From NCBI GenBank assembly GCA_017609795.1, contig JAFCDH010000051.1:1-5039 (forward strand): DNA of 5,039 nucleotides, in the 5' to 3' direction. This DNA is from Candidatus Pacearchaeota archaeon (GTDB taxonomy: Archaea > Nanobdellota > Nanobdellia > Pacearchaeales > GW2011-AR1). This document shows positions 4,601 through 5,039 of this stretch, one piece after another (within the stretch, counting starts at the first letter, position 1; each line of letters opens with the position of its first letter). Position numbers and translations under genes: made by a program. The notes below the pieces were generated by a model. That model saw only the letters and a list, made by a program, of their open reading frames with translations. It had not been told where the DNA came from and did not search any database.

Positions 4601-5039
4601 ATGACTGAAAATATAGAATTAAATCTTGGAAGTATAGATATTGAACAAATTAAGCCAAATAATAAGATTAAAAAACAAGACATAGGAATTAAAAAAAGAG
4701 ATTTTAGAAAAATAAAAGAAAATTTGTTTGAATTTTTTAGTAAAAAACATTGGGTTATTATTTTATTAATAATTGCTGTTATTTTAGGAGTTTATCTTAG
4801 AAGCATACCTATGCATGGAGAAAATCCTGGTTTATGGGATATTACTACAAATACTTGGACATTAGGACCTAATTCAGATCCTTGGTTATTTTATAGGCAT
4901 GCTAAAACAATTGTTGAACAAGGCTCTTTACCTGAAATTGATATGATGAGAAATATACCTTTAGGATTTGATGCAAAAAGAGAAACACAATTATTACCTT
5001 ATATGATTGTTTGGACACATTCTGTTTTAAATATTTTTT
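4601..5039 (+). CDS. STT3-type oligosaccharyltransferase, N-terminal part (cut by window edge)
   Basis: The first 146 codons of a gene that continues past the right edge. STT3/AglB enzymes are polytopic membrane proteins that move an oligosaccharide from a lipid carrier to Asn in N-x-S/T sequons on the outer face of the membrane. Seen here: a hydrophilic, lysine-rich cytoplasmic N-terminus of about 50 residues; membrane helix 1 (52-66) ending in YLRS; and the first external loop with LGPNSDPWLFYR (88-99), whose Asp93 occupies the conserved acidic metal/acceptor position. Next come GSLPEIDMMRNIPLGFD (108-124), a segment typical of archaeal STT3, and the start of helix 2 (LLPYMIVW, 131-138). 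Full-length members usually exceed 600 residues and carry WWDYG further on, outside this window. ATG 4601 follows a weak AAGGA (4589-4593) at 7 nt. The extended N-terminal tail is somewhat longer than in well-studied homologues. Confidence 0.88.
   Translation, partial: MTENIELNLGSIDIEQIKPNNKIKKQDIGIKKRDFRKIKENLFEFFSKKHWVIILLIIAVILGVYLRSIPMHGENPGLWDITTNTWTLGPNSDPWLFYRHAKTIVEQGSLPEIDMMRNIPLGFDAKRETQLLPYMIVWTHSVLNIF

Overview
This is an AT-rich stretch (G+C by eye about a quarter to 30%) from what looks like an archaeon. The gene families are an N-glycosylation STT3 transferase, a SpoIIM-family membrane protein and an eIF2B-fold ribose-1,5-bisphosphate isomerase-like enzyme. The start sites also look archaeal: TATA-like boxes lie 24-40 nt ahead of several start codons, with short or absent leaders, and one clear Shine-Dalgarno is present. 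The mix and the base composition resemble DPANN genomes (Woesearchaeota/Pacearchaeota type). That placement is an inference, because no rRNA or other marker gene is present.

Layout, left to right. Positions 1-1068 (minus) hold a membrane-anchored SGNH/GDSL hydrolase whose last codons run off the left edge. A 207-nt AT-rich gap follows, holding a perfect 12-bp direct repeat. Positions 1276-1680 (minus) encode a VanZ-like four-helix membrane protein. A 118-nt divergent spacer with repeated GATATT hexamers leads to a plus-strand 80-residue four-cysteine protein (1799-2041). The 100-nt convergent spacer contains a T-rich probable terminator and two CTTAAG-centred palindromes. Positions 2142-2954 (minus) encode the eIF2B/R15P-isomerase-family enzyme and 3047-3907 (minus) the SpoIIM-family membrane protein. 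I favour ATG 3907 over the longer GTG start at 3916. About 350 nt without a gene separates this from a 48-residue rubredoxin-like zinc-ribbon gene (4265-4411, plus). A 189-nt spacer follows, and then the first 146 codons of STT3 (from 4601, plus), cut by the right edge.

How the genes may fit together. Four of the seven (SGNH hydrolase, VanZ-like, SpoIIM-like, STT3) are membrane or cell-surface proteins, so the region leans toward envelope functions. It is not one operon: strands alternate and most genes appear to have their own promoter. The isomerase-like enzyme belongs to the archaeal AMP/nucleoside salvage pathway (AMP phosphorylase, R15P isomerase, form III RuBisCO), but its pathway partners are not here. 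I see no tRNA, rRNA, CRISPR array, insertion sequence or sign of phage. No clear new multi-gene system is visible. The most interesting items are the two small cysteine proteins, the likely leaderless promoter of the zinc-ribbon gene, the GCTCTAA motif around two promoters, and a 10-bp palindrome repeated in two intergenic regions.
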